From the NCBI GenBank assembly GCA_019914945.1, contig CM034103.1, positions 10,974,001 through 11,038,000 on the forward strand: a stretch of DNA of 64,000 nucleotides. Reading direction: 5' to 3'. The notes under the pieces are model-generated. The model was not told where the DNA came from, searched no databases, and saw only the letters and a list, made by a program, of their open reading frames with translations. This stretch comes from Typha latifolia (lineage: Eukaryota; Streptophyta; Magnoliopsida; Poales; Typhaceae). The position numbers were made by a program, and so were the translations under genes. How positions within the stretch are numbered: position 1 is the stretch's first letter; the number at the start of each line of letters is the position of its first letter. Below are positions 22,923 to 34,638 of this stretch, in pieces.

Positions 22923-23980
22923 TTCGATAGCATCGAATGCGTATAACTGGGGAGCAAATTTGACGAGGCGAAGCAAGCAATACGAGCCGAGTCAGGAAGG
23001 CAGCTGTGGTCAGCCTTCAACACCGAGCCAGAACTAATTAGGCCCAATTTTCTTTATAGATAAGGCCTCCATCAAGAAAGTTGCTCGGTTTTCTTTTTTC
23101 ACATCACCCCCTATAGTTTTTATTTATTACAAAAAATTTTAGAAGTTGAAAAAATATTTAAAGTTTGAAAGTTTTACACATCACTCTCTATATTCGGGAA
23201 GAGAAAAGAGAATGAAAAAGACTGAGATAATTTAGGTGTGTATAATTTTTTTTGTATATTATAATGAAATATTCTTTTTTTTAGTATCATTTATGTTAAC
23301 CCGTGGTATTAAATAAGAATTATAAAGAAAAAAGAATGGTCGAATTATAAAAATTTTAAATACGGAGTGTGAATCACAAAATAGATAAAATATAAAATAT
23401 GATTTGTAAAATTCTCTTAAAAGTTTTATAAGATCTACGTACAGTTAATCAAAATTAGCTTGGTGCAAGAATATTTTCCTAGAAAGTAGTTGGCTAAGGT
23501 AGTCACTTTGAGCATAGTTAGTTGAAAACTAAAGAGTATTTTGTGTTTCTAAGTAGAAATTTACAACCTCTAACCTGTAGCCAAATATTTAGTCCACTCT
23601 GTGCAGTAGCAAGAACCACTGGGAGTGAAATGTTAGCCAGGCAAGTCTATTTCAATAAAAGGATCAGCATTGGCTCAGACAACTAAAATCCTAGAAGCAA
23701 AATCCCAATCCACAAACATATGCTTTGTGATGACCAGTCAAAAAGATTTAGTACTTGAAACCACATATGCTTAAACTGCTGCAAAGTTAAATCTCATCTT
23801 TTTCTCCTTTGAACAAACTTATTTTATCAAATTAGTCCCCTTATGCTTTTTAATTTAGTCTATTAAATAATAGAGAAGAATGATACATTATAACCTGCAG
23901 TCTTCTCTGCAACTTAATGTATAATTTATGAATATAGTCGAGTAAACAATTGCAAAATTGGTTCCTCCTGGACTGCATTC
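22923..23980. other. Intergenic: 5' flank of the 71-aa gene and 3' flank of the tRNA synthetase
   Basis: Both neighbours are on the minus strand, so this 1.06-kb gap must hold the promoter of the small gene (GC-richer near 22923-23040) and the 3' UTR of the synthetase (just below 23981). No further gene or clear repeat is visible. Confidence 0.5.
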
Positions 23981-26900
23981 TTATCTCAATACAACCTTGA
24001 GTTTATCCTGCACAGCTTCTCTAACATTCCACTGCAAGCAAAAAGTACATTGGTCAGAAATTAAGAACTTAAGATCATTGATTTGGAACAGTTTGTTAAG
24101 ATAAATATTTAAACCTGGAGTTGGTTTATTTCTTCGTCTGTAAGAGAACGTTCCATTGACCTATATGCGATTCTATAACAGTGGCTGGTCATACCCTTCT
24201 TGTTTGTGAAATTATCAATCAACTGTACCTGCAGGCCAACAAATGGTTTCAGAATTCAGATGATGCAAATCACAGATATTCTGTTCAATTAACATTACAA
24301 TATATTTTTTTTCATAAGTATTACTAACTCAGAGTTGTCCAAAGGGATGTGAAACTCAAACAGTAGAAAAGGTATTTTGTCCGACTGCTAGAAATTTATG
24401 TCCTAATCATAAGTGAGGACATAAAAGGTAATAGTTATCATCAGAAATTCCATGTCAGAAGAATACACTAGCAGTTTAAAACGCCGAGGTTTGGATGATA
24501 TTTAACAAGTGGGCAAGTTGGCCAACGCCCAGGATATATGCACTGAGCTCCTGACTGGAAATTTAATCAAGAGGTGCATGTAAGGATTTTATAGCAATTT
24601 GCAAGAAAAAAAGGATGCAGTGAAAAATTTAATGGAAGCGGAAAGCCAGAGACTGAGTGAAACTGTAGAATGGTCAAAAGATATGATTCACAGGAATTTG
24701 TTGAAGCGATTTTCTGTAAAGGATTTGATGAAACTTTGGTACTCGGTAAACTAACAAACTTGGACAAGCAAAATAAGTTAGGATAGAGGCAGAAAAAGAA
24801 AATTTCACAAAAGCAACCAATGATATGTGAACTAGAAAAGCAGAATTGACAACAATAATATACAGGTTTACCCTGAATAGATACCGTGTCAGATCCTTAA
24901 ATATTTAGACAGCATGGTTAATGTATATAGGAACACATGGTAAATATTATAGAAAGCTTCTCTGAGATTTGCAGATGGAGAGTAATCAAATTATTCTGCT
25001 ATTAAGCACAGATATACCAACAAAATAAGGAATTTTCCTTTTACTTCCTAAGAACTAGTGGATGAAGATTCATAGCAAACTTCTCAACCAGCCAGAATTG
25101 ATAACGCTAAGATTCACCATCAATGATCAGTTCTCCGACAACAGGCAAGGAACATAATGATCTGGTTCTTTGACTTTGCCCCCAATTTTGCCTTTTAAAT
25201 TGTCGGAAGAAAATCCCAATTTTCTTCTCTGCAGGATCTCTTTCCCAACCACTACGATTCCGTTTGGTCCTCTTCCCCACCTTGAGGACTGAAGGTTGAA
25301 GAAATTTGAGTAGAATGAATGACTAACAAATGTTGGCTCAATCTGAAGGAAACTATGCAGAAGCTTGACAGAATTACTACGAAGCTATGCAACTAGAAAA
25401 TGATCCCTATGATCGAAGTTAAATAATCTATAGCATCGGCCTAATACACAATCCTAAAGATAAACATAATATAGAATACATAAATGACATAAATGATAAA
25501 TGTTAGAAACAATCAATTGCTGTTCAAGAGAGGCTTATTTCAGTGATAACTTCAAATCTGGATAGCAAATTCTGAAATTTGTTACTAGATGTGTGTAATT
25601 TTTTCTGTTGGTCTGCATGTGACAAAATATGCAAGCTAGCAGATAGTTCACATTCAAGTCTCAGGAACAACTGGAGAAACTTTTTGCTGTCTCTGAAAAA
25701 AAAAATTCTGCGAAGTTTAGAGTAGGTACAGGTACTCCAAGATCTTTCATGAAGGGAGCATGTCAGAGAATAGTACATCTAACCTCACTGGATTGTAAGA
25801 TTATTTTTCTCTACAAATTAAATGTTTACAGAAAAGGGGACATCTATGGACCAAAAGATTCAACTATGATTTGCTTGTGCAGAACAAAATGACAACAATG
25901 AGGGGGCAGAACATACCTCTTCAACAAGATCTCCAGCAAGTCCTCTAACAACTTCACATAAATTATTCTCGGTAAATGCATCGCTGATCCAGAAACTCAT
26001 ATCCTTATAGCAGGGAGGAAACTGTAAAAGAACATCATATTTATCACAAAATTAACAAAAAAGATATCAAGTTATCAAGAGCTAAACAAATATGAAGCTA
26101 TTTCTTCTTAATGTTCCTATATATATTGATAAACTTTCTCTATGGAATTAGAATACTTCTTATTCGTCCATCAACATCCTAGACTTAGGAAAAGATGAAT
26201 CATACTTGCATTGGTGTCTATTGAGAAATCTCATTTATATGTAAGTTCTGTTTTGTATAACAGTTAAGCTTACCCCCTAGTGTTTCACCTTATGTGTGTT
26301 CTAAGCATTGACATGACTTTTGACTGGCCCGCATAGCACTGGTCTTAACACTTCTGGTAAGCATGAGGACTGAGGAGCAATAGGAGTAAACTCAAAAGAG
26401 GTTGTAAGGTCTTCGTAATTGGTAATGTATTTCAAAATATTTTAAATATGTAAAAATGTCTAGAAATTTTTTATGAGCATATGCACAAGTTTTATGATGG
26501 TCTATGAAAATATTCAAGGAAAAACATATGCTCTGAAAGTGGTTTTTACCATTTTAAAAGTGGCTCAAACCAAAAAAAGTCTTGAGATTTTTTGATGCAT
26601 AAGAGTTAAAAAAAAAAATGGTTCTAACCAATCTAGGAACAAAAATCAAGGAAAAATGATTTTTGGCATTGGGTGTTCGAATGCAACTATTGGTGTTTGC
26701 ACGCATGCATGGATTATGTGATTTTTCTACTTATTTTGTAGAGATTCTTTGAGGATTATTAGGATTTAGGACTATGAGGTAAAGGTATAAAAGAGATTAC
26801 ATTACGTCTTTGGAAGGATCTGTGACAAAAGGCACTGAATAGATTTCTACCAATTCCATCTTTAGATCTTGAAATATTGTCTCAAGAGTCATAGTGACTA

Positions 26901-29900
26901 AGGTTCCAAATATCGGGACTGTGATTAGGATCCGAAATTAATCCAATTCAAACCAGGTATCGGCGAATCAATATACTGGTTTCAAGGTGGCATCAGGATC
27001 AACTATGGACAATCCTAATTTCTTTCAACCGATCCTAATTGGGATCGTACAAAACTAAGAATCTTGATTGAGACGAAAGCATCAACCTCGAGGGTTACTA
27101 AGATTAAAAATCAATCATAGGAAGCAATACATTGTGGATTCAAGCAAGGAATACCTTATAGATATAGTCGTAGATAGTGGTGGGCAGTTTCTAAGTCCAT
27201 CTTATAACTGTTACAATTATTTAGTTATTGGTTCAATTTTGGAAATGATCCATAGATTTTTACCTAGGTTTAGGAGTTTTTCACATAAAAATTCCTGTGT
27301 TTGTGATTGTCCTTCCACAATTTATTTTCCACAATATAATATTGATAATGTGTGGTACAATCTTCTAAGTGTTTTATAATTTTTTTATTTAGTATTAGTG
27401 TAGGACTCCCTTACTCTAAAGAGAGATTATAATTTTTCAGAGGTGATCAACTATGTCATGACCTCAATTACGGTTTAGTTGCTAAGATTAGTTACAAAAC
27501 TAGGGTTAGCCTTGATGTTGAACATATCTTGGGATGGTTATAATAATTTATGTTGAACATATCTTACGATCTTCTAGGTATTTTATAATTTTTTTAATTG
27601 GTAGTAATACAAGACTCTTATTCTAAAGAGAGATTATACTTTTTAGAGGTGACCAACTATGTCATCACCTCAGTTAGGGTTTAGTTTGCTAAGATTAGCT
27701 ATAAAACTAGTGTTAGCCTTGATGTTAAACATATCTTGGGATGGTTATTATCTAACTTTAATTATGAAATCATGAATTTGGAAATTAATAGATCAAGTAT
27801 ATCGGTGCACCCGTTAATATCTTTTGGTTACATTGTTCATGAGATAGCATGTTGTCTATTAACGTGATATGATGGGCTTTTATGTTCCACAGGGAAGACA
27901 GGTCCACGACTGTTGTTCATGTGCATAAGCTACATACAGAAAACGAGATAGCATGTTCTCTATTAACATGATATTATGGCTTTTAAGTTCTACAGGAAAG
28001 AACTTAGGTCCATGGCTGTTCATGCCCATAAGCTACAGACAAACTTTTATTCATTTGCAACCTAAATTTATTTCATAATTAGAAATGATCTATACTAAAC
28101 ATTTATGTGATGAAACTTGCCACTGCATGCTGGAGACTTTTTTTCAATATAGATGAAATAATAAGCTCACGATTTACCTTTGAAAATGGCTTAAATTTGA
28201 CACCAAGCTTGCCCTCTGAGAACTGTATGAAATGAAAATATAGTAACTAGTAAATACTTGATGACGAAATGAAGATAAGTACATAACAAACACATATTTT
28301 TCGTCGTACCAAAGAATGTGAGGACACAAAAGAAATCTAATTTCTTACAGTACACTTAGAGATATTTTACATTGTTAGCATGTTTATTGGCAGATGGTAG
28401 CATGAAAACATGAATGAACAGCTAACTGATAATTGATTTAAGACTATGTCTAGTTGTCAACACAAGAGTACAAGACAAATCAAGATTCTTTTGTATCAAC
28501 AAGATAAGCCCTTTAAAGACCGAACTAACCAAGGATGTAATGATAGTTCTTCTCAATGACATTTTTAATTGCTTTTTTGCCTTATACACACTGAAATCTG
28601 TGAATATTTTGTATGATTCAAAGTTTCCTTTTCATTGTCTGCTTGTTTTGGTTTTTGACCCCTTGAAGGAAGTGGCACATCTGAGCAGAAATGGATTGGT
28701 TGTCGATAGCAGTCGCAAACTAAAGTCAAAAGTAAAAAAAAAGAAATTTACTGGTTTCATCCTTCAATAATGAGTTCTGACCTTGGTTATTGACATGTTT
28801 TGGCTCAAATTGTTCCATTTTGGATGAAAAATACTACAACATGTGAACTTGAGGAGAAGTTAACTAGCACTGGCAATCACATAGTAACTCTAACAGTACG
28901 AGTCAATTAATATGTACCTGTGATGTAAATCGTTGATCATTTGTCCAGAAAAGTCTAATATCTGGTATATCAAAGAGGACCATTGCTAGACGTTCCAGTC
29001 CAAGTCCAAAAGCCCATGCAACATGATCCTGTCTACCATTTCTCCCTAGAATCTCCTGCTCAGTCACTCCACATCCCAACACTTCCATCCATTTCTCCTG
29101 TAACAGAATTAAAGATTCACAAATAAGATATTAGATTTCACAGAACCAAAGAAAATCTTATGAGAAGTTCAGAATTAACACAAAGAAGAGTTGAGAGAAA
29201 TAAAGACAAAGATAATACTCATAGAAAAAAGGAATAGTACATAATCTAGTGAAACAATGAAATTAGGTCATTATAGAAAAGAAAATCCCACTTAAAGTTG
29301 CATCACCACCTGAACACAAACTACCAACAGGCAGGATAGTGTGAACCTGGACCTAACTTTGTGGTGTATAAATTAGGGTACCATTCTGGACAAGTGCAAT
29401 TGGAGATGTAGCCGCAGAGCAAAAGCTGATATTAGTGACTTGAAACCTAAGAGCACTTCCATAGAAAATTATGGAATTGATAGACAGATCAGGAAGGTAA
29501 TCAAAATATTTTTTATGATGAACTAATTGAACAGGAGAAAACCAAAAGAAATGAAATTGCACTTAAAAGGAAAACCACATAATTGTGATAGTAACATTAT
29601 AAGCTGAGAAGAATAAAGAAAACCTGAAAATATATTTCCAGTTCAAAAGATGGATTTGTGAATGGAAAGTAAGTGTCAACCCAGCGCATTTCCACAGTTC
29701 CTACACATAAAGAACGTCATGTTAAGTAGTTAGATTAATATATTCTAAACTGATGGTGGTAAAGCTAATTTCACTACCACAATCTGACAAACTAATTTTC
29801 CAGTAAAACAAATGTACCAAATAGATGCTTTGCCAAACCCTCCAGCAACTTTTTAAGATCCGTGGCTGCATAGGATGTTCCATCCATGCCAGAACCTAAC

Positions 29901-32900
29901 CATTCATCTGAAGAGAAGAGACGAAGTCCTTCCATCTGTATGTGATGGCACTTAAAAAGAAGCAAGAAAAAGAATTATGCTTATCATACTTTACATAATT
30001 TATAAATGCAAACCTGATGGAAGACTGGATAATGAGTTGAGTCAATGGAATCCCTACGATAAACATCCCCAGTAACAAGAATATGGGTGTGACCTTTCCT
30101 TAGAAGCTCTGCCTGGTGAGCACTTGTATGACACCTCAAGACTGTTTGTGAATCAACATAGTATGTATCATTATAACTCCTGCTTACATGATCAGCAGGA
30201 ACCAATACATCATCAAAATTCTGCAATAGTAGCATTTCACAGTCACTGTGAAGAACATGATTAACCAAACTTCATGATCCATTAAGGGAAATTATAAAGC
30301 ACGGATACGGATAGGGGATACGAGAGTATACAATGATACTGATATGGAGAAACGGCGACTTATTAAAAAATAGGATGTGAATCAATAAATAAATTAATAA
30401 AAAGTATATTTTTAACCTACTACCTACTAATATAACATATGGTAAAAATTGCATATCATTCTCAAAAAATTATAGAAAAACCCACGTTACGTCCTTAGAT
30501 AATACACTAAATAAGTTCATGTATTATGTACTAAATAAGTTCCATCATTAGAAAAACTTAAGTTTCTCCTATTACTGATTGACATCAATTCTAACATAGA
30601 TAGGGAAAATACAAATATAAAACTAATGTACAACAGTACTATTCGCGAGCTCAACTATGAAAAGACTTGTAAAAGTAAACATCAAAGCATAAGATTTAGG
30701 TAGTGAAGAGTATCAAAGCATAATATTATGAATAGAGCTCCCTTTTCACTTTATTTCAGTTAATTGTTAATAGGTCAATTAACTGCTTAAAAAGTCGAGA
30801 CTAGGGGTAAAAATGGGTCGGGTTAAGTCCGACCCGACCCGCTACCCGACTCAAAACGGATCAGATACAGATAAACAAATCCTATCCGATCCGGATATTG
30901 ATACAGATACGAAGACTTTTAGGAAAAAAAAAGTCGAATTTAGATACAGATACGGGTATAAACTATTTTGCCGAATTCAAATTCAGATATCAGATATACA
31001 TTTAACCACAGAATATGAATAATTAAGTTAACTAACCAGAATACCCAATCTAGCAACCCTACCCATTACCCACCTACCGGACTCACTAACATCAACACTA
31101 ACCCTACCTACCATCTCTTTCCCGTATATCTTAATCCGCACCTCCAAAACCCTTCTACGCTCAGCTAGTGGCATTGTAGTTGCCATCTTCAACTCCTAGT
31201 CTTCTACTACATCTATGCTCCGCAACTCCTCCGTCGAAATCCCAAAATCACCACCTTTGGTCTTCAACTCCTCCATTGCATCACCTTGGCTCTCCACCGC
31301 CATTGCTTATTCATATCCTTTTATATCCGTCAAATATTCGTATCTGAATCCGTATCCGAACAAAAAATATGAATCCGAATATCAGTTGAGCACTATCCCA
31401 TCCATATCCGATCCGTTTTCACCTAGTCAAGACCCATTTTTGTTACAAATCTGACCCACTAGACCCCAAATAACTTTAAAATGCATTGGAGCCGTATCTC
31501 GCCATATTAGAGTTGTATCAAAAAATTAAAATTAATTTTTTAAAGTCGGGTACTCCTCTAGCCGTATTTGATTTGTATCGAGCTGAATCGATGTCATCGA
31601 ATACTGGTACGGATCGGTAAACAAAGTATCCATGCTTTAAAGATTGAAATCAATATCAAGAGAAACCACTACATGAACAACAACAATAACAAGGACAATC
31701 AAACCAACAGGTCTTTAGTCTATTGACTTGTTCCTTTATTTAACTCTATGTGGTGTGAGAAATGCTACATATCAATGAAGAAAAAAGTGAGAACAATTGA
31801 AAATACCACTACTGTCTAAAAGTTTACTAGAAGAGCATATGTGCTCTTATCTAGCCTCCTGCAGTGGGATACCCTTTTAGGTATTTTTTGTCCATTAAAG
31901 AAAGATTCTTCTCCATTTTGATCCCACAATTTACTAAAACTCTCAGTTTTAGATTGCCTTATTCCAAAACTATTATCCATTATTAGATCATATGGAATGA
32001 TATTCATAAGAGCAGAAAATCCAAACTAAAGGCATTTGCTTTGGTAGATAAAAGAAACCATGTCATTTCTTGCCATATATAAAGCATTTGTAGAAGAGTT
32101 GAATGATTTTGTCTTGTTTCACTTCTAGTACTTCAATATAACTCCCCCCACCGCATTTCCCCGGGCGACAAACAATGAGAAGTACAGACATATTCAATTT
32201 TTATCACTCAGCTCTCTAACCATAGAAATCAACAAATTTTCATTCAGAATCTTCACATCAAGTAAAACTACAATACCTAAGTTACAGCCATGCAAGTGTG
32301 GTGTTTGGGTATTCGGGTACTACCTTTTTCAATTTAGTTTCATCCTTAACTATGCTTATATAATTTGTTTCATGACAGGTAGGTTTAATTTAGGTTATTG
32401 TGCTATCAGAATAGCTAACCACTACAGAAAACTCCGCTTTTTGACGGGAGCCTAAAAAGAATAGAATGCTAATGCTAGGTGATCAAGTCCTAGTTCATTT
32501 GGGACTGAACCCTCACCACAATAGGGCTCTAAACCAACTGATATGGCATAATTGAAAATTCCTGCTCTCACAGTCTAAATAATAGGAGAACCCAGATTTG
32601 AAATTCCATAGAAAGGGAAACCTAAGAGTTCTGTTCCAAATCTAATTGAACATAACCAAAATAGGACACCAAACACCTACTTATGTAGCAGCATCCAAAT
32701 TGAAACTAAAAGAAAATACAATTCTATGCACCAAACTACAAAAGAGGCTTCTTTTTCAACCGTGTGGACAGTTCTTCACTTATTCCTCCTTCTTGCAGCT
32801 AGGGTTAGTGAGTTTTCTTTTTCCCTTCTTTTTCATTCCAACCGTCCTTTGTCCTTTGCTTACATATATATATATATATATTCCCTTCTATATTTGCAAT

Positions 32901-34113
32901 GGGTGGTTGTGTTCTTTCATGTCTCTGTTAACTCCCATACTACCTCTCATCCCCTCTTTCCTCCTTTTGCCCTAACCACTGAGGTCTTCCCTTTATGATT
33001 ATGATGGAGTCAATTAAGTAAGAATATTTGATTTTTTTTGTTTTGTTTTGGTTTTTTAGGACAACCTTGCGTGGCATTTGGCAAATGGAGACATTACAAG
33101 AGAAACAAACCACTTTACGACATAATAAGTTTGTGATGTCAGCTTTTAGCACTCATTCACTTATTAAAGAATTGATAACAGGGTCAGAAGAACAAAAGCT
33201 GATAAAGGCATAGTATCACTTTCATTACTATGTAAGGTAAATCGACTCGAGTAGTCATTTTGATTTAGAACCATCGTAGAAGCAGCTAGAAGCACTAAAC
33301 ACTTCATCAATTTATATAACTGTAACATTCCAACGAGAATTCACTTCAAAAAGGAAATCCAAAAGCATATGTGCAAATTGGAAAGTTTGATTATATCATA
33401 GATGTTAACATGACAAATGCAAAAAAACTACAGTCATGACATACCTCTTTGACGGAAACAATGGGGCAAAGGTCATCAAACTTAACAAACTTGGCTGAGT
33501 AGCTCGTATCAAAGTAATCATAAATGGCATTCTTCAGAATCCCAAGCGGGTGGTTATCCCTCCGGTGAAGCTGCAACCCAATCTTCGAATAAATCGTATC
33601 CGGCACATTGTTCGTGGGATCGTCCTCCTTCACCACATCTAAACCACCAACGAAAAAACCCACGAAATGCAAACAAATTATCAAAAAAAAAAAAAAAAAA
33701 AAATGAAGAAGAGACGATCCATATAACAAAATCTAATCTTTTACAAGATAAGGGCCTAACGACCAAAAATTCCACAAAGACAAAAGAATTAAAAAAAAAA
33801 AACAACATGACCCACTTAACAAAATCCAATATTCTGCAGCAATAAGGAAGAAAGTACCTTCCTTGGCGATCTTGACACCGCCGATTTCAAGGAGGGCGGC
33901 AGTAGCGGTCTTGAAATTCTTAGTAGATGGGTTGGGAACAGTAGATGAGGGGGAGGAGGAGAAGGAGAGGAAGCGAGAGGAGAAAGGGGAGAGGAGATGT
34001 GATCGGAGGTGAGAGGAGGGCGGTCTGAGGAGATGGGGGTGGGGGAGAGAAGAAGCCATGTGGAGCGCGGGATTGGTGGAGAGAGCGCGAGCAAAGCGAG
34101 TATGGATAAGCAT
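23981..34113 (-). CDS. Phenylalanine--tRNA ligase, chloroplast/mitochondrial
   Basis: Ten exons: 33858-34113, 33445-33638, 30014-30220, 29818-29935, 29624-29700, 28918-29097, 28178-28222, 25917-26021, 24115-24228, 23981-24031. All junctions are GT-AG and phases close to a 448-aa protein. It is the monomeric organellar PheRS (class II), which charges tRNA-Phe for plastid and mitochondrial translation. Visible parts: targeting leader (1 to about 75); catalytic core with 'DPTNNVPD', '[14 protein letters not shown]', motif 2 '[19 protein letters not shown]' (Arg205-Arg206), '[11 protein letters not shown]', and motif 3 'GLGLERLAM' at 315-323; then the FDX-ACB anticodon-binding domain (about 360-448, '[12 protein letters not shown]', '[17 protein letters not shown]'). 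Length fits the family (about 430). Introns 2 and 7 are enlarged by repeats. A second in-frame ATG at 34059 may matter for targeting. Confidence 0.95.
26400..28050. repeat. Repeats within synthetase intron 7
   Basis: Two direct duplications lie in the intron 26022-28177. A 207-bp unit occurs at about 27355-27560 and again at about 27562-27750: the blocks TCTAAAGAGAGATTATA, 'CAACTATGTCAT' and 'GGGATGGTTA' recur at a spacing of 207. A 104-bp unit, GAGATAGCATGTTxTCTATTAAC to 'CATAAGCTACA', occurs from 27841 and again from 27945. A block at 26900-27060 has GATCC/GGATC-rich text similar to other repeats in the window. No coding content. Confidence 0.6.
30297..31638. mobile_element. TIR element in synthetase intron 2, carrying a nested element
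   Basis: The left end AAAGCACGGATACGG (30297) and the right end GTATCCATGCTTT (to 31638) are imperfect inverted copies, giving a 1.34-kb element with no coding capacity inside the 3.2-kb intron 2. GATACGG/CGTATC words recur near both ends, as in subterminal repeats of DNA transposons. No target duplication could be fixed. A second element with different ends lies within it. Confidence 0.5.
30802..31447. mobile_element. Nested element with GGGTCGGG ends
   Basis: The left end reads TAGGGGTAAAAATGGGTCGG. The right end has GACCCATTTTTGTTAC, whose reverse complement GTAACAAAAATGGGTC matches the left end with a small gap. Subterminal segments are rich in GATACAGATACG on the left and ATCCGTATCCG on the right, in opposite orientation. 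It sits inside the larger inverted-repeat element at 30297-31638, so it is the younger insertion or part of a composite. Non-coding. Confidence 0.5.
33674..33704. repeat. Poly(A)/poly(T) tract in synthetase intron 1
   Basis: A run of about 20 A residues on the plus strand (poly-T on the coding strand), 36-65 bases upstream of the exon 2 acceptor at 33639. It may contribute to the polypyrimidine tract; run length is prone to sequencing error. Confidence 0.7.
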
Positions 34114-34638
34114 TTAGCTTCGAGTACTGAGAGGTTAAAAGGAAGAAGGGGTTTGGGTTTTGGCTGAGGATTGCGAAGTCTCTCTCAGGAGAAAAGAATA
34201 GCCGTAGAAACGAAGAGTCGCACATAAGAACAGAAGGGAGATCCAGGTAATTATTTTAAAGTCTAATTACAATTTTAGCCCTTCAACAATAACCTCGGTA
34301 TCATATCACACCACACTCGTGGAATAAAATATGGGAATAGTTTTCTCATAGTGTTAATGAAAAAAAATAAAAAAAAATCTTTAATTTTTCTTTCCCTTTT
34401 TAGTTTATTATTATAAATCAAAATTTCAAATGCAATTAAATTCCAAAAAGTTCGAGTCTTAGAAGCTGTTCATTAATAAAAAAACAAACGACATATTAGT
34501 ACAGCCTAAGCTGAACAAAGTTATGAATCACTAAGTCCCATTAAACAAGCTACTCTCAACCCCATGTTGACAGAGGACCCAACAAGAATCCAAGTACAAT
34601 TACACTGAACAATAATGACAATAATAAAATCCACTCAC
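34114..34638 (-). other. Short gap: synthetase 5' UTR/promoter and ROP GAP 3' UTR
   Basis: Two minus-strand genes are separated by only 525 bases. The part adjoining 34114 to about 34240 is GC-richer leader sequence, and the AT-rich remainder would carry the 3' UTR and polyadenylation signals of the ROP GAP gene plus the synthetase promoter. No clear TATA box was identified. Confidence 0.45.

Noticed and set aside
33391..34225. Several long minus-strand frames over the synthetase start as separate proteins
   Set aside because: They are alternative frames and intron read-through of PheRS exons 1 and 2; only one frame continues into the conserved catalytic core.
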